DNA of 64,000 bases from Timema cristinae (taxonomy: Eukaryota; Arthropoda; Insecta; Phasmatodea; Timematidae), in contig JBCFYV010001001.1 of the NCBI GenBank assembly GCA_039000515.1, positions 6,873,033-6,937,032 on the forward strand, written 5' to 3'. Of this stretch, positions 54,547 to 64,000 are shown piece by piece. The first letter of the stretch is position 1; the number at the start of each line of letters is the position of its first letter. The notes beneath the pieces were generated by a model that was not told the origin of the DNA, ran no database searches, and was given only the letters and a program-made list of their open reading frames with translations. A program made the translations under genes and the position numbers.

Positions 54547-55500
54547 TTAAGGTTCTACCGTAGGCTGCTCGAGATCAAAGACATCGCGGTCTCTTGTTAG
54601 CGTATCGCACAGATCCACGACAATTATGTCGAACAATCGTTGCAATATCTGTCGACGGGGTTGACCACAAATCCCTTCGGTCAACGGCAACGTCGATGAG
54701 GTCCCACACCTCGCAGAGACATGACCAGCTTGGTGCAAGATAGGTGACCCATTTGAGTACGGTGCGTGTTTCTCACTTATGATGACCGTATGGTCCCCAC
54801 ACATGCGTCTTAGAGAGATTTTATGTTTAATTGAGCTTATATTCTGAACAGGCTGTTTGTTGTTTAAAAACTTTGATATGACCTACTTCTGGTTGCCCAG
54901 TTCTTACTACTCTGTATGGTTGGATAATGCTCAGTAATCTTCACATGTTTTTTTTAGCGGGAAAAAGGGCTTAAAACTATTATTGACACTCATTCCAACG
55001 ATGACTCGTTTAGTGTCGACCTCTTCAAGTGGAAACAGTGTGTTGAAAACATTGGTTATGGCTAGTAGTTTCACCGGCTTTGCTTTTCAGTGCAAACGTA
55101 TTCGGGCACTTGTTGGCTTTCCATGGCGTGTGATCGCTTTTACAACTGTCGGGATTACGATTGGTGTGACGTAGGGACACCTTTTTATACGCGCTGGTGC
55201 AAAAAGGGGCACACACTGATAGACGCAGCCTCTTGAGAGGTGGCAGGACACCGACTTCTTGAAAATTGCGTTGTAATATTTCAACATCTTCCCGTAGTTG
55301 TTTGCATGATTGGTGGGGGATAATAGGGTCAGGAAGGTCTTCATCGGAATGTTCTGGGAGTGGCAAGGAAAATACACGAGACAATAAAGGCTGCAAATGT
55401 CTGATGCTATGCCTTGAAGCTGTACCATGCTATGAGACAAACGGGAAATGTGTTTACGTAAAAATGCCAAATGGGAATGTACACTCGGGGAATAAACCAA
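54547..55500 (-). pseudogene. Unassigned ORF remnants beside a Maverick-like capsid gene
   Basis: Two overlapping minus frames (55025-55396 and 55087-55500) and a shorter one (54547-54804) are more GC-rich than the intron and on the same strand as the capsid remnant. They alternate frames as a frameshifted small gene would. I cannot name them; minor virion or accessory proteins of the same element are possible. Confidence 0.4.
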
Positions 55501-55730
55501 ATTATCAAGGTATTATCCCACGCCACTCTTGTTGAAAAATATGATGATCTAATGCACCCCAGGCTTGGTGTGTGAATCAGTGTTGATGATGAGGGCTATG
55601 GGCTGTGCCATTCTTGTTGACAGTTGATCAGCGGGGAAAACACCCAAACGTACAGAACGGAAGCACAGGCTTGTTTTCAGTGGGTGTGGGTGTCCATCTT
55701 CAAACAGCCAGTCTCCAAGTCCCAACACTA

Positions 55731-55830
55731 TGGCGGCTGAAAAGAAATTTCATGTGTGCGATGCATGTGGTGTGACCCAATTTGAAGATTTTAAAAGACA
55801 CACATCCTCTGTCGTACAGATAAACGATCT
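55731..55830 (+). pseudogene. Short zinc-finger-like frame
   Basis: From an ATG at 55731 the plus strand reads a Cys-x2-Cys ... His pattern (HVCDACG, then DFKRHTS) typical of a C2H2 finger start. It lies between parts of the capsid region, in the opposite direction, and is short and unsupported beyond this. Confidence 0.35.
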
Positions 55831-56216
55831 GGGTGAGCGTGTATTTGACTATAAATCTTTTTATTTTCTGCTTCCTTGACGTACACTTTTTCTATACACA
55901 GTGTAGCATGGGAGATTAGGGATTCGAGAAGGTAATCTACATCACCACTATCCCAGGTAATGCCGTGCAGCGTGTTGACGATATAGTTGGCTTGTTTTTT
56001 ATCCACAGAGGAAAGTTCCTCATAGGCGCAAAGGGTTTTGATCACCCAATGGTGATGTAATATGCCACATACTGATAAAACACTTGGTTCCTTGACAATA
56101 AACTTACTGTCATCATCGATGTAGCTCTGTAAATACAAAATGACGCCCATAATATAAATTACGAGGAAATGTGGTGGGGCTTCGAGTATATTAACTACCA
56201 AAATCAGCCTCCACAT
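55791..56216 (-). pseudogene. Maverick/Polinton-associated hypothetical ORF
   Basis: A 141-codon minus-strand frame just downstream of the capsid remnant. It has the elements KKQANYIVNTLHGI.W..GD and VYVKEAENKK, resembling an uncharacterised protein often found beside capsid genes in animal Maverick-like elements. The function is unknown; the call rests on pattern memory only. Confidence 0.45.
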
Positions 56217-57384
56217 TTCTGTCTTTACCTATGGTGATGATATTGCTAAAACTACCGTACACGATACAGTTGACGGTTTTGGTGAGTCTTTGGTGAAGCT
56301 TACTTTGAAGCTCAGATATCCATGTCGCGTCAAATTCCAATGCAATGCAATGCAAATGAGAGGACAGATTTGGTGTGAGGTAAAAGGCCATGCAATTATA
56401 TCCTTAAGGGTAGGATTCTCGTGTGATATCGCTACCTTCGTTCATGAAATGGATGCCTGTTCTAGAAAACAGCGTGTGGTAGGGCATGAAGTAGTTACCA
56501 TTGGTGATATCGGACTTCAAAGATTTTGACGGTACTTGCTTGCTGTCCAAGTACAGAGAGAAATGTGCATGCAATACTTCTGGAAATTGAAGGGGTTTTT
56601 GGTGGATTCTCCGTTGGGTATGAACCCCGCGATGCATCGTTTAGGTAGATGCCCCGTGAATACGTTTTCCAGTGATTTCCCTTGCACGCCAAAAGAATGG
56701 TGAGGATTTTTACTTTGGCTCGGGCTATGTAATACTTTGCGGGACTGACGTTTAATGCTTTGGCATGGGCCAATAAGATAGATGGTGCTACTCCGACACG
56801 TCACACTAAAAGACTTGACTCCAATGATCTGGACTTTAAATTGTGAGATTTCAGTGGCAACTATGAGATAGAACGCATCTGTGGAACGGAACAACTTGAC
56901 TCTGAGTTCGGTATTGTTCAAAAGGTATTTATCTTGGTTAAACCCTCACCGTGTAAATATATCAAAATATCCATCATCTTACTTTTTTTAGCGCAACTTC
57001 GATGAGTCTCAAACCCCTTGTTGGTATTGCCAATCCCTTCAAACTTATTGGGGGTGGCTGCACACCCACGCTGCAGGTCAGATGTGTATTGACTGGCTAT
57101 TGTAATTGAGAAACGTCTCAATGTATGATATGTACGCATAAGTGTTGCTGACTGGCGAGACCAGTTTTTTGTTTAAAAACACGTCCACCTGTGTGAATAG
57201 CGAGTGCAACAAGTTGTTGGCTGACGGAATCTATTTGATCTGCATCAGCGAAAGTGCCATTGTTGGGTTTCATTATTTTATCCTTGAGATACAGCATGGT
57301 CTGTGAAAGATCGATGTAGGATTCGCCTTGACTACAGTAGCAGCATGGCTTCTTTGGTGCTGACTGACAGCTCACAGCTGACAA
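56191..57384 (-). pseudogene. Maverick/Polinton-type major capsid-like gene, broken
   Basis: Minus-strand frames at 57118-57384, 56918-57139, 56517-56921, 56404-56637 and 56191-56391 follow each other. Each resembles a successive part of the capsid-like protein annotated in many animal genomes after C. elegans F54H12.2. Markers are GESYIDLSQTMLYLKDKI, RVKLFRSTDAFYLI, GHLPKRCIAGFI, NPFNFQKY and SLYLDSKQVPSKSL. At least four frame changes break it, so it is not functional. No integrase, protein-primed polymerase or protease was found nearby, so only part of the element remains. Confidence 0.6.
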
Positions 57385-57570
57385 CTGATAGCTTTTAAAA
57401 GTTACCAGACCAAATTATGTATCCCTACACCGAACCATATGATCTGCAAAAACATGTGTTTAGCAGCAGTCACTTCTGACAGTCAACATTTAGGTATATA
57501 TCTAAATGTTGACTGTCAGAAGTCAGCTGTGAGCTGTCAGTCAGCACCAAAGAAGCCATGAGGCTACTGT
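57334..57570. repeat. Nested inverted repeat (hairpin)
   Basis: The outer arms 57334-57382 and 57522-57570 are 49-bp inverted copies with about two differences (ggcttctttggtgctgactg). An inner perfect palindrome spans 57473-57522 (cttctgacagtcaacattta and its complement around atatat). The left outer arm contains the start of the capsid-like frame, so the hairpin marks an inverted duplication at that end of the element. Confidence 0.88.
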
Positions 57571-57599
57571 AATAATGGTTTATTTAATGAGTGAATCAT

Positions 57600-60500
57600 C
57601 AGTGAGGGAAGAGACAGGTTTATACTGAATCCATTGTCCACCTTAGAAACTGGTTTGAATCAGCTTCCACGCGAATGCTAGTAGATTACCTCTAAATGCC
57701 TCGTTCCTCCTCCCTCCTCCCTAGCCCCATTAAATTAATTATCATATGCTTATAACTATAGTAAGATGCATTAGTAAAAGAATTATTATCAATAATTATT
57801 ATGACTATTTATATATTCATCTTATAATAAATCATTTATATTAATATATATGATATGTATATTTATATCAAATACTTTTAAATAGTGGAAGGCGTGGATT
57901 CGTATCCCATGTACCAAGGTGTTTTCACATAGTTTAGATAATGTTTTTTAATTCTTTCCACCCAATTTAAAAAACTATATGTACATTTTGCGGTGGGGCT
58001 GTGAGTCCAAATGGTTTACACCACCAAACACTACCAAAATTATTCAATCCATGCCCACAGGGGTTTCACAAATTAACCATTACTGAAAACAATGTGGCTG
58101 GTATTTTAAATAACACGGACGGGTAGTAAGTGCTATTACTAACTCAATAGATCTTTATTAAGACCTCCCAAAGGTTAAATAGGCGATGTTTGTCTCTTTG
58201 ACTGTTTCCATATAAAATTTGATGACACGATCAATAAAAAAATACCGGAACTACCTTATTTGGCTCGAGCCTTGGTCAAAAAAGATGGGGTGTATTCATT
58301 TTATGTTTCACTCTATAAATAAATTAGAATTTGAAAAACAATCTTATTTGGCGAACACTTGTGTCATATATTTATGATGTTTTCATTTGGTGACATTTTC
58401 CGAGGGCAATGCACGCTTAATACAAAAATTTAATTTGAGGAAATATCTTATTTGGTGCGAACCTTAGTCACGAAGATGGGATATTTTTATTTAAATAGCA
58501 ACATTTTAGTTTCCGAGGGTAATGCACGTGTGATACAAAATTACCTTATTTGGAGTGAGCCTTAGTCATGTAGATGGGGTATTTTAGGTTATAGAAGGGA
58601 CTATGCATACGCCATATAAAAATCTCTCTTTATATAAAAGCGAAAGCCCTGACTGACTGACTGACTGACTGACTCACTCACTCACTCACTTACTCATCAC
58701 TAATTATCACACTTCCCACGAAGGTAGAGGGCTTAAATTTAGCACAGCTATTCCTTATAAGCTAATTAGGAAAAGTAAAGATGTTTCATTCTGATGTTTT
58801 GTGATAAAGTGGGTGAAATCGGGGTACCTAACCTAATCAACAAAATTGCTTTATAAACTATTTTTTAATCGTTTAAAGGTTAATAATTCGATAAGTTTTT
58901 CCAATAATGCCTTTAAATAATATAGCAAATATTTTTAGCCCCGTAGATGCTTCTAAGGGGTGGAAAAAATGAGTACAAAAAATTAATTAAAATATGTAAT
59001 TACGTTTTAATATGCAACTTCAAGAAACGGTAGAAGCCTGTAGTTTATATTTTGCTGAATTTTGTGGTGTTTGTAGTGTCTGTATGAGTGAGAGGGCCCG
59101 GCCAAGGGTGGTGTGTGGTGGTGGAGAGTGTTGGGAAGGAGGGATACCTATCGAGCCACACTCAGCTGATAACGCCCCAGGCAGTAGGCAAGGGGGCCTG
59201 CCAAAAATAAAGCTACCCATGAGAAACGATACATGGTCACCTCCTCGCGGTGTTTCTCGGGTAGAGCTAAGAAACATGTCATTAAGCTTCAAACAAAAAT
59301 TCTTCATTTTCATTCAAAAATAAATAATAACACAATATCCCGAGGGGAAGAGTGGGCATTCGGCTAGTAGAATATATTTGTCACGGTGAACTGAAGGTAT
59401 TTGTACAGCGTACATTCAACGGAACCAGCCCCCCAGGAGTGATAAAGTTGGAGGGGATGGGGGTGTTATTAACATCAGTTAAGAAATGTGCGTCATGGGG
59501 TGAACTTTGGAGGTGGAGGGGGGAGCTTCCCTGTGCCATGGAAAAGTAAAGGGATGAAAAGAGGTGGACTGACCTGGTCTCCACTTAGCTCTCAACTTCC
59601 AAGACGAGAGGAGCTTTGACACGCTCTAGACAACAGGGGCTGATACGAAACAACAATAAACCAACATCTTCCCAGGGATTCAAAACAATGGGCACCACCC
59701 CCTAATAAAACCCACACCAGAATCTTCCCCAGGCATTCGATCAATTGGGGCACACTTTTCCACACCGAGGTTCGAACCAATGGAGCAGACTCTCAATAAA
59801 AAGACACAAACCCCAACATGAGATATTTTATGGAGGGTTGCGTAACCTACACACCCTAAAAATGAACAATACCAATCTGGGTCAAAATAATTACCGAGAT
59901 GAGATTTTTATCTAGGGGTGTGTGATTGTGTAACATATACCTCTTTTGAACAGATAAAAAATTATATGGGAACACAAAGTGTGACATGGGTTATCTTAGA
60001 CACGAGGAAATGTCAATTAATATGTAGTGTGCCACCGTTTTCGTAGAGGGAGTGTGTAAAACCAACCAAACTATATTCAACCGAGATTCGAACACCAGTC
60101 TGACACCTTAGACAATCTTTTTCTGTCTTCCTCTATTTTATTTCCTCTTTTTACTATATTTCTCCTCTTTTATACGTATAGTTATATAGTTTAATTTCTT
60201 TTGTCTTCCTTTTTCTAAGAAAAAAAAAAGCCACCATAGTAATACATGATTTACTATTGTTATTGATTAATCCTAGCCTGAGACCTGAAGAAAACAAATA
60301 TTTCCATATCACTACGCGAAGGACCTACATGATAGGTGGAAAACTAGCGCACTATTTTAAATAGGTGCAGCAATATTTATTCAGTATCATAGCAAAGTAG
60401 CTTACAAAAGTTTGTATTTTTTTAAACTTTTAAATGTCATGTCTTATGTTTAACAAAACTCAGGCCAGACTCGGAAAACGCCATAAATACAAAGGACTCA

Positions 60501-61735
60501 CAACCACATCACTTTAACACTGCCGAGATGAACTGTCGACTGACCGTTTCTGAGTTGACGTTAACATGTGATAAGGACTGTACCACGGGGTTCCTCAACG
60601 CCGAGTCAGAAGTTTGTTGATATTCGAATAGCGCTAGCAAAGCTTAAAGTATAATTTCTAAATCACATGAAGGGATAGTTTTAGTTGTAATATTTTTTTA
60701 TATTATTTAAAAAAAAAAGCTTAATACAAAATATAGAAAGGACTATTTAGTGAAAGGATACCAGTGAAAGTCCGTCCAGTAGCAAATTAGAGCATAGACT
60801 ATCACGTGGCTTTGTTTACATCAGGTCCCAGCTTAGGATGAATCAATAATGATTATGTGATATAAATGAATATTAACCAACGCTAAGTTAGCTTCCTATA
60901 AACCCTCAGCCATAAAGCAGGAGGGTCCGTTCTGTCAATCTCAGTGGAGTTAATCTAGCATGAAGTTAACCAAGAGAAATAATATAACGAAGAAAAATAG
61001 ATGGTGATGTGCATCACACAGACTTTATCATACCTTTATCTATAGCTTGTAATATATGTGAAACAAAATAATACACCTTGTTATTGAAACATAATTAGGA
61101 AAAAAGTAACATAGCATTTTCCCAAAGAGAAGACATGAAATAATATACACTGTTACAGAATTATATTATTTGTTTGGTGAAGCTACATTTCTTAAAGATC
61201 TATTTAAAATAATATATATTTGTCTATAGCTTGGAAAATTTATATTTTTTAAAGATATTATAGTCAGATACCACTACTGATTTTACGAATTCGAGTCTTG
61301 AATCCGTATCCAAATATTGGAAAAAACTATGAACATCAGAGGAAATAGAAATATGGTGGAGTATTAAAAAAAATATAGTAGCTACATGATTTTAAAAAAA
61401 ACCTCATAGACCGCATTCATACATTCAGTTAAATGTTAAACTAAAGGTATGAGGTCTGGTTGTAAAGCTTGTTCGATAATGATGTCGGGGCTGAGCCAAC
61501 CAATATGCAGTATTAAAGCTTTAAAACAAATTCCAATTGAAAAATTGAAATAAAATAAATCAAGGATTTGAGTCTCAATTACGATATTTTCTCGAGTCCT
61601 CAAATCTCTAATATCCTTAAAGATTAAAAGGATTTGAGGGTTCAAGGACTTAAAGGTCCCATTCCTGTAATGTATATGTATATATATATATACATATACC
61701 TATATATATACATATACATATACACATATATATAT
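57600..61735. other. Left part of intron 1-2, repeat-rich, no gene seen
   Basis: There is no exon or RNA gene. Degenerate repeats with ccttatttgg and gtca.gaagatgggg lie at 58250-58600. A tetranucleotide tract (gactgactgactgactcact) at 58648-58690, followed by acttcccacgaaggtagagg, looks like the end of a dispersed transposon. A SINE family 1 scrap lies at about 60025-60115. Frames at 59012-59780 show no domains. Confidence 0.55.
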
Positions 61736-61969
61736 ATCACCGCGTCTTACAACCTGTTCATGTTATACACATTTTAAAATTAAATAAAATAAACCCATTT
61801 TGGATTCAGGGGGTCATGAAACGTCAATATCCATTAAAATATCTTTTTTTTTCTTCCCAATATTTTCTTTATTTGTGGGGTTCACGAGAAAGTAAAACAA
61901 AAAGCACGACAAAAGTCAAATAAGTCTTTAATATTAAGATTTAAACAAATGCTGATAACATATACTTAC

Positions 61970-62082
61970 CTCGTGATATACAACTTCCATCGATTCTAAG
62001 CTGAAGGCTAGACCAAAATCTGCGTCAACGTTCGAAGGATTCTTCTCAAAATCAAGCGCAAGAAAATTAGACGAGGTATTGC
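61970..62082 (-). CDS. VPS13: VPS13 exon 2
   Basis: A 113-bp exon with acceptor tattcctcag and donor CACGAG then gtaagt. It encodes NTSSNFLALDFEKNPSNVDA then LAFSLESMEVVYHE. The F..NP....D..L.....P.E.VY pattern is a VPS13 hallmark. It continues in phase into exon 3 (VVYHEHAISEI). Confidence 0.94.
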
Positions 62083-62199
62083 CTGAGGAATAAACCAAAT
62101 TTGTCTATTAAGATTCTGGCAAAAAGGATATTAAAAAAAAAGAAGAAAGTTAAAATGAAAACCTTTTACTATATAGCTAGTGTAATTCAGTTTGTCGCG

Positions 62200-62350
62200 A
62201 AGTAATAAGCGTGGGAGATCGGGGTTCAAATCCCGGTTGGTTATAGAGTATACATACGATGGTTTTTATTATGTTTTTCCCCTCGCCCTCTAAATGCCTG
62301 TTCATTTCCTTTAAAAATCTACCTTTTGAGTACTAAGACGTGGTGTAGAA
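62200..62350 (+). mobile_element. SINE family 1 fragment
   Basis: cggggttcaaatcccggttg B box, a short body, and a tail ending gtactaagacgtggtgt. Confidence 0.6.
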
Positions 62351-62785
62351 AAACCTTATTATATATGTATTAATTTTATTGAACAAAAGTGTCAGTTCCA
62401 GATCACATGAGCTGACGTATGAATATATGAACATAATTTTATTTGCTTTTGTAAATGTCAGATAAGTTGACCTAAAAAGTCAATATAACTTTAAATAACA
62501 ATAAATATATATACATATATATTAATGTACATGTGTGTGTGTGTGTGTGTGTGTGCATGTTTGTGCGTGAAGGTGTTTATAGTCTTAAACAACGATCTAA
62601 CGACAGTTAAGGACGTAGCCTACCTTTAACTTAGCAGCAGTCAAGATAGGATTTCCTATGTGAATGTAATAATTCTTAAAATAGCTCTACTAATTACCAA
62701 TTTTTTATTTTTGTCTTCTTAAAGTAGTTGTTTCTGTAAACATTTAAAAAAAAATAGCCGTATTTAGTTTATTCCCGAAAATTAC

Positions 62786-62845
62786 CAGTAGGCATCTTCA
62801 TGTCAGGAAGTAGATCATAAAAAATCCGTGGAAACATAAGTGTAT
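62786..62845 (-). CDS. VPS13: VPS13 exon 1 of the window (probable)
   Basis: A 60-bp candidate exon with acceptor ttcctattatag and donor ACTG then gtaatt. It encodes TLMFPRIFYDLLPDMKMPTG. Its phase-1 end supplies the G needed by exon 2, and a FP..F strand before the F..NP exon is plausible for the family. It is short, so it is less certain than the rest. Confidence 0.6.
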
Positions 62846-63400
62846 CTATAATAGGAAACAAGAAAAAGGTAATTTTTAAATTCAAGTCAATGCAATCCAG
62901 GCGCAAATAGTAGAGTGAGACATTCGTCAGTGGAAGAGGGTGAGTGTTATCAGCATAAGGCCTCGCAGATTGAACTAATGTATGCTGGCCTCTGAAGTTT
63001 GATAATGTTTAGAGTGCTTGAAGTGTGTCAAGCTAATATGCAAATCGTTTAGCAAAATAACCGAGAATTCCCTAAGTATGAAACGTGGTTAGTACATAAA
63101 CATTTGTCTCCTTTTTCTCAGACCCACTAGCTCATTTCCTCCCAAGAAACATCCTTTTTCTACGATACCAAACTGGATGTACCAGAAACAATCTTGCTAT
63201 AGAAATGTTGAAAAAGCTGGTTTAACAAATATGAGGTTTAAAAGAATACATATTGTAGGTAAATATTAAAATAATTAATATTATATTTGGATGGTGGTAC
63301 ATAAAATGAAAAGTATAATTTTAAAAACATAATTCCTTATTCATGAATTTACACGAGGGCCAACACCATTATGGGATATCATAATTTTTTAGTGGAAAAG
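62846..63400. other. Intron, no gene seen
   Basis: AT-rich; no exon of the VPS13 gene could be recognised to the right of 62845. Confidence 0.5.
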
Positions 63401-64000
63401 AGGGGAGGATAATAAAGGGGGTAGGTAAGGTGTAGTGGGAGTAGTGGGGAGGAAAGGGGGTGAGTGAAAAGGAATTGGCTGGGTTAAGGAAAGTGGAAGG
63501 AGGGTAGGGGAAAGTGAAGGTAGGGATAAATGATGGTAGGGATAAGATAAAAGGTGGAGGGAAAAGGTAGTGGGGGGGGGGAGGTAGGAAGATGAAGTAA
63601 GAGTGGGAGGGGAGAGATGAAAGTAGTGGGGAGTAGAATTGAGGTAAGGGTGAAAGTGAGAGATGAAAGTACGGTGGAGTAGGAATATGAGGTAAGGGTG
63701 GAAAGGAGAGATGAAAGTAGTGGTGGAGTGGGAATATGAGGTAAGGGTGGGAGGGAGAGATGAAAAATAGTGGTGGAGTAGGATATGAGGTAAGGGTGGG
63801 AGGGAGAGATGAAAAGTAGTGTACAGTAGAATATGAGATAAGAGTGGAGGGGAGAGATGAAAGTAGTGGGGGAGTAGGAATATGAGGTAAGGGTGGAAAA
63901 GGAGAGATGAAAAGTAGCGGGGAGTAGGAATATGAGGTAAGGGTGGAAAAGGAGAGATGAAAAGTAGTGGTGGAGTAGGAATATGAGGTAAGGGTGGGAG
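63400..64000. repeat. Purine-rich tandem repeat, about 48 bp, runs off the edge
   Basis: Units of about 48 bp built on aatatgaggtaagggtgg, gagggagagatgaaagtag and tggtggagtagg. The part before 63600 is less regular. The whole stretch is A/G on the plus strand and could adopt triplex-type structure. It is truncated by the window end. Confidence 0.88.

Larger units (their letters stand above)
176..62845 (-). other. VPS13: VPS13-family gene (A/C type), internal part, 34 exons
   Basis: VPS13 proteins are rod-like bridges with a hydrophobic groove that move bulk phospholipid between membranes at organelle contact sites. Reading the minus strand from right to left, 34 exons with GT-AG borders join into one frame of about 1,940 codons. 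Recognisable family landmarks appear in the expected order: EVVYHE then HAISEIITFFQ, FVIPELG and VMVVDLGR; DYRQMPKHKL; the acidic SDEENE linker; CPDFKSHF and DFSSVNVVFH; TLYPKILAIEEDKVF; YYNNKIAAWEPLIEP; DLLGQEAPLDLVNR; and the first VAB-domain repeats (TVRSPLQVKNET, LPPMAMHNRLPY). I saw no UBA domain, which argues against VPS13D. The N-terminal chorein domain is off the right edge, and the rest of VAB with the ATG_C and PH parts is off the left edge. The gene carries two one-base frame breaks and one unresolved phase, so it is either intact with assembly errors or recently damaged. Exon numbers below count from the 5' end inside this window. Paralogue assignment is from memory of the family, not from a search. 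Confidence 0.92.

Noticed and set aside
63560..64000. gaggtaagg words in the purine-rich array as a fourth splice-donor array
   Set aside because: The words are on the plus strand, opposite to the VPS13 gene, and no plus-strand exon abuts them.

Overview
This is a eukaryotic, intron-rich, AT-rich window from an animal genome. The evidence is GT-AG exons of 60 to 306 bp separated by repeat-filled introns, tRNA-derived SINEs with target-site duplications, LINE, hAT and Maverick/Polinton-like remnants, and long microsatellites. The species cannot be fixed from the sequence; an invertebrate is most likely.

One host gene fills the window. It lies on the minus strand and encodes a VPS13-family bridge-like lipid-transfer protein, closest by motif recall to the VPS13A/C type. 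I assembled 34 internal exons by hand from position 62845 down to 176, about 1,940 codons. Both ends lie outside the window: the N-terminal chorein domain is to the right, and the C-terminal half of the VAB domain and everything after it is to the left. Splice phases agree at all but one of the junctions I propose (one of these by choosing between two acceptors). There are two clear one-base frame breaks inside otherwise conserved exons (44903-44908 and 26323-26326), plus one unresolved phase break between exons 14 and 15.

The introns carry several layers of repeats: a SINE family with about 20 copies and a second SINE family with the same 3' tail; a TTAA-flanked MITE family, one copy of which holds a nested SINE; fold-back elements (arms of about 340 bp at 15.54-17.09 kb, about 74 bp at 13.0-13.3 kb, and a nested hairpin at 57.33-57.57 kb); LINE and hAT remnants; a broken Maverick/Polinton-type capsid region at 54.5-57.4 kb in the 9.6 kb second intron; and a 3 kb (TAG)n tract at 29.4-32.4 kb.

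The most interesting pattern concerns splice junctions of this gene. Three minisatellites are each rooted on a junction. A 29-bp array (9.49-11.05 kb) repeats the exon 27 donor. A 57-bp array (49.73-51.34 kb) repeats the exon 4 donor as back-to-back AG|GT units. A 49-bp array (3.46-3.98 kb) repeats the branch-point and acceptor-like end of the intron before exon 31. Two more junctions (exon 10 donor, exon 13 acceptor) have a decayed tandem copy next door. Local duplication thus repeatedly hit exon-intron borders of one gene, leaving dozens of decoy splice signals.
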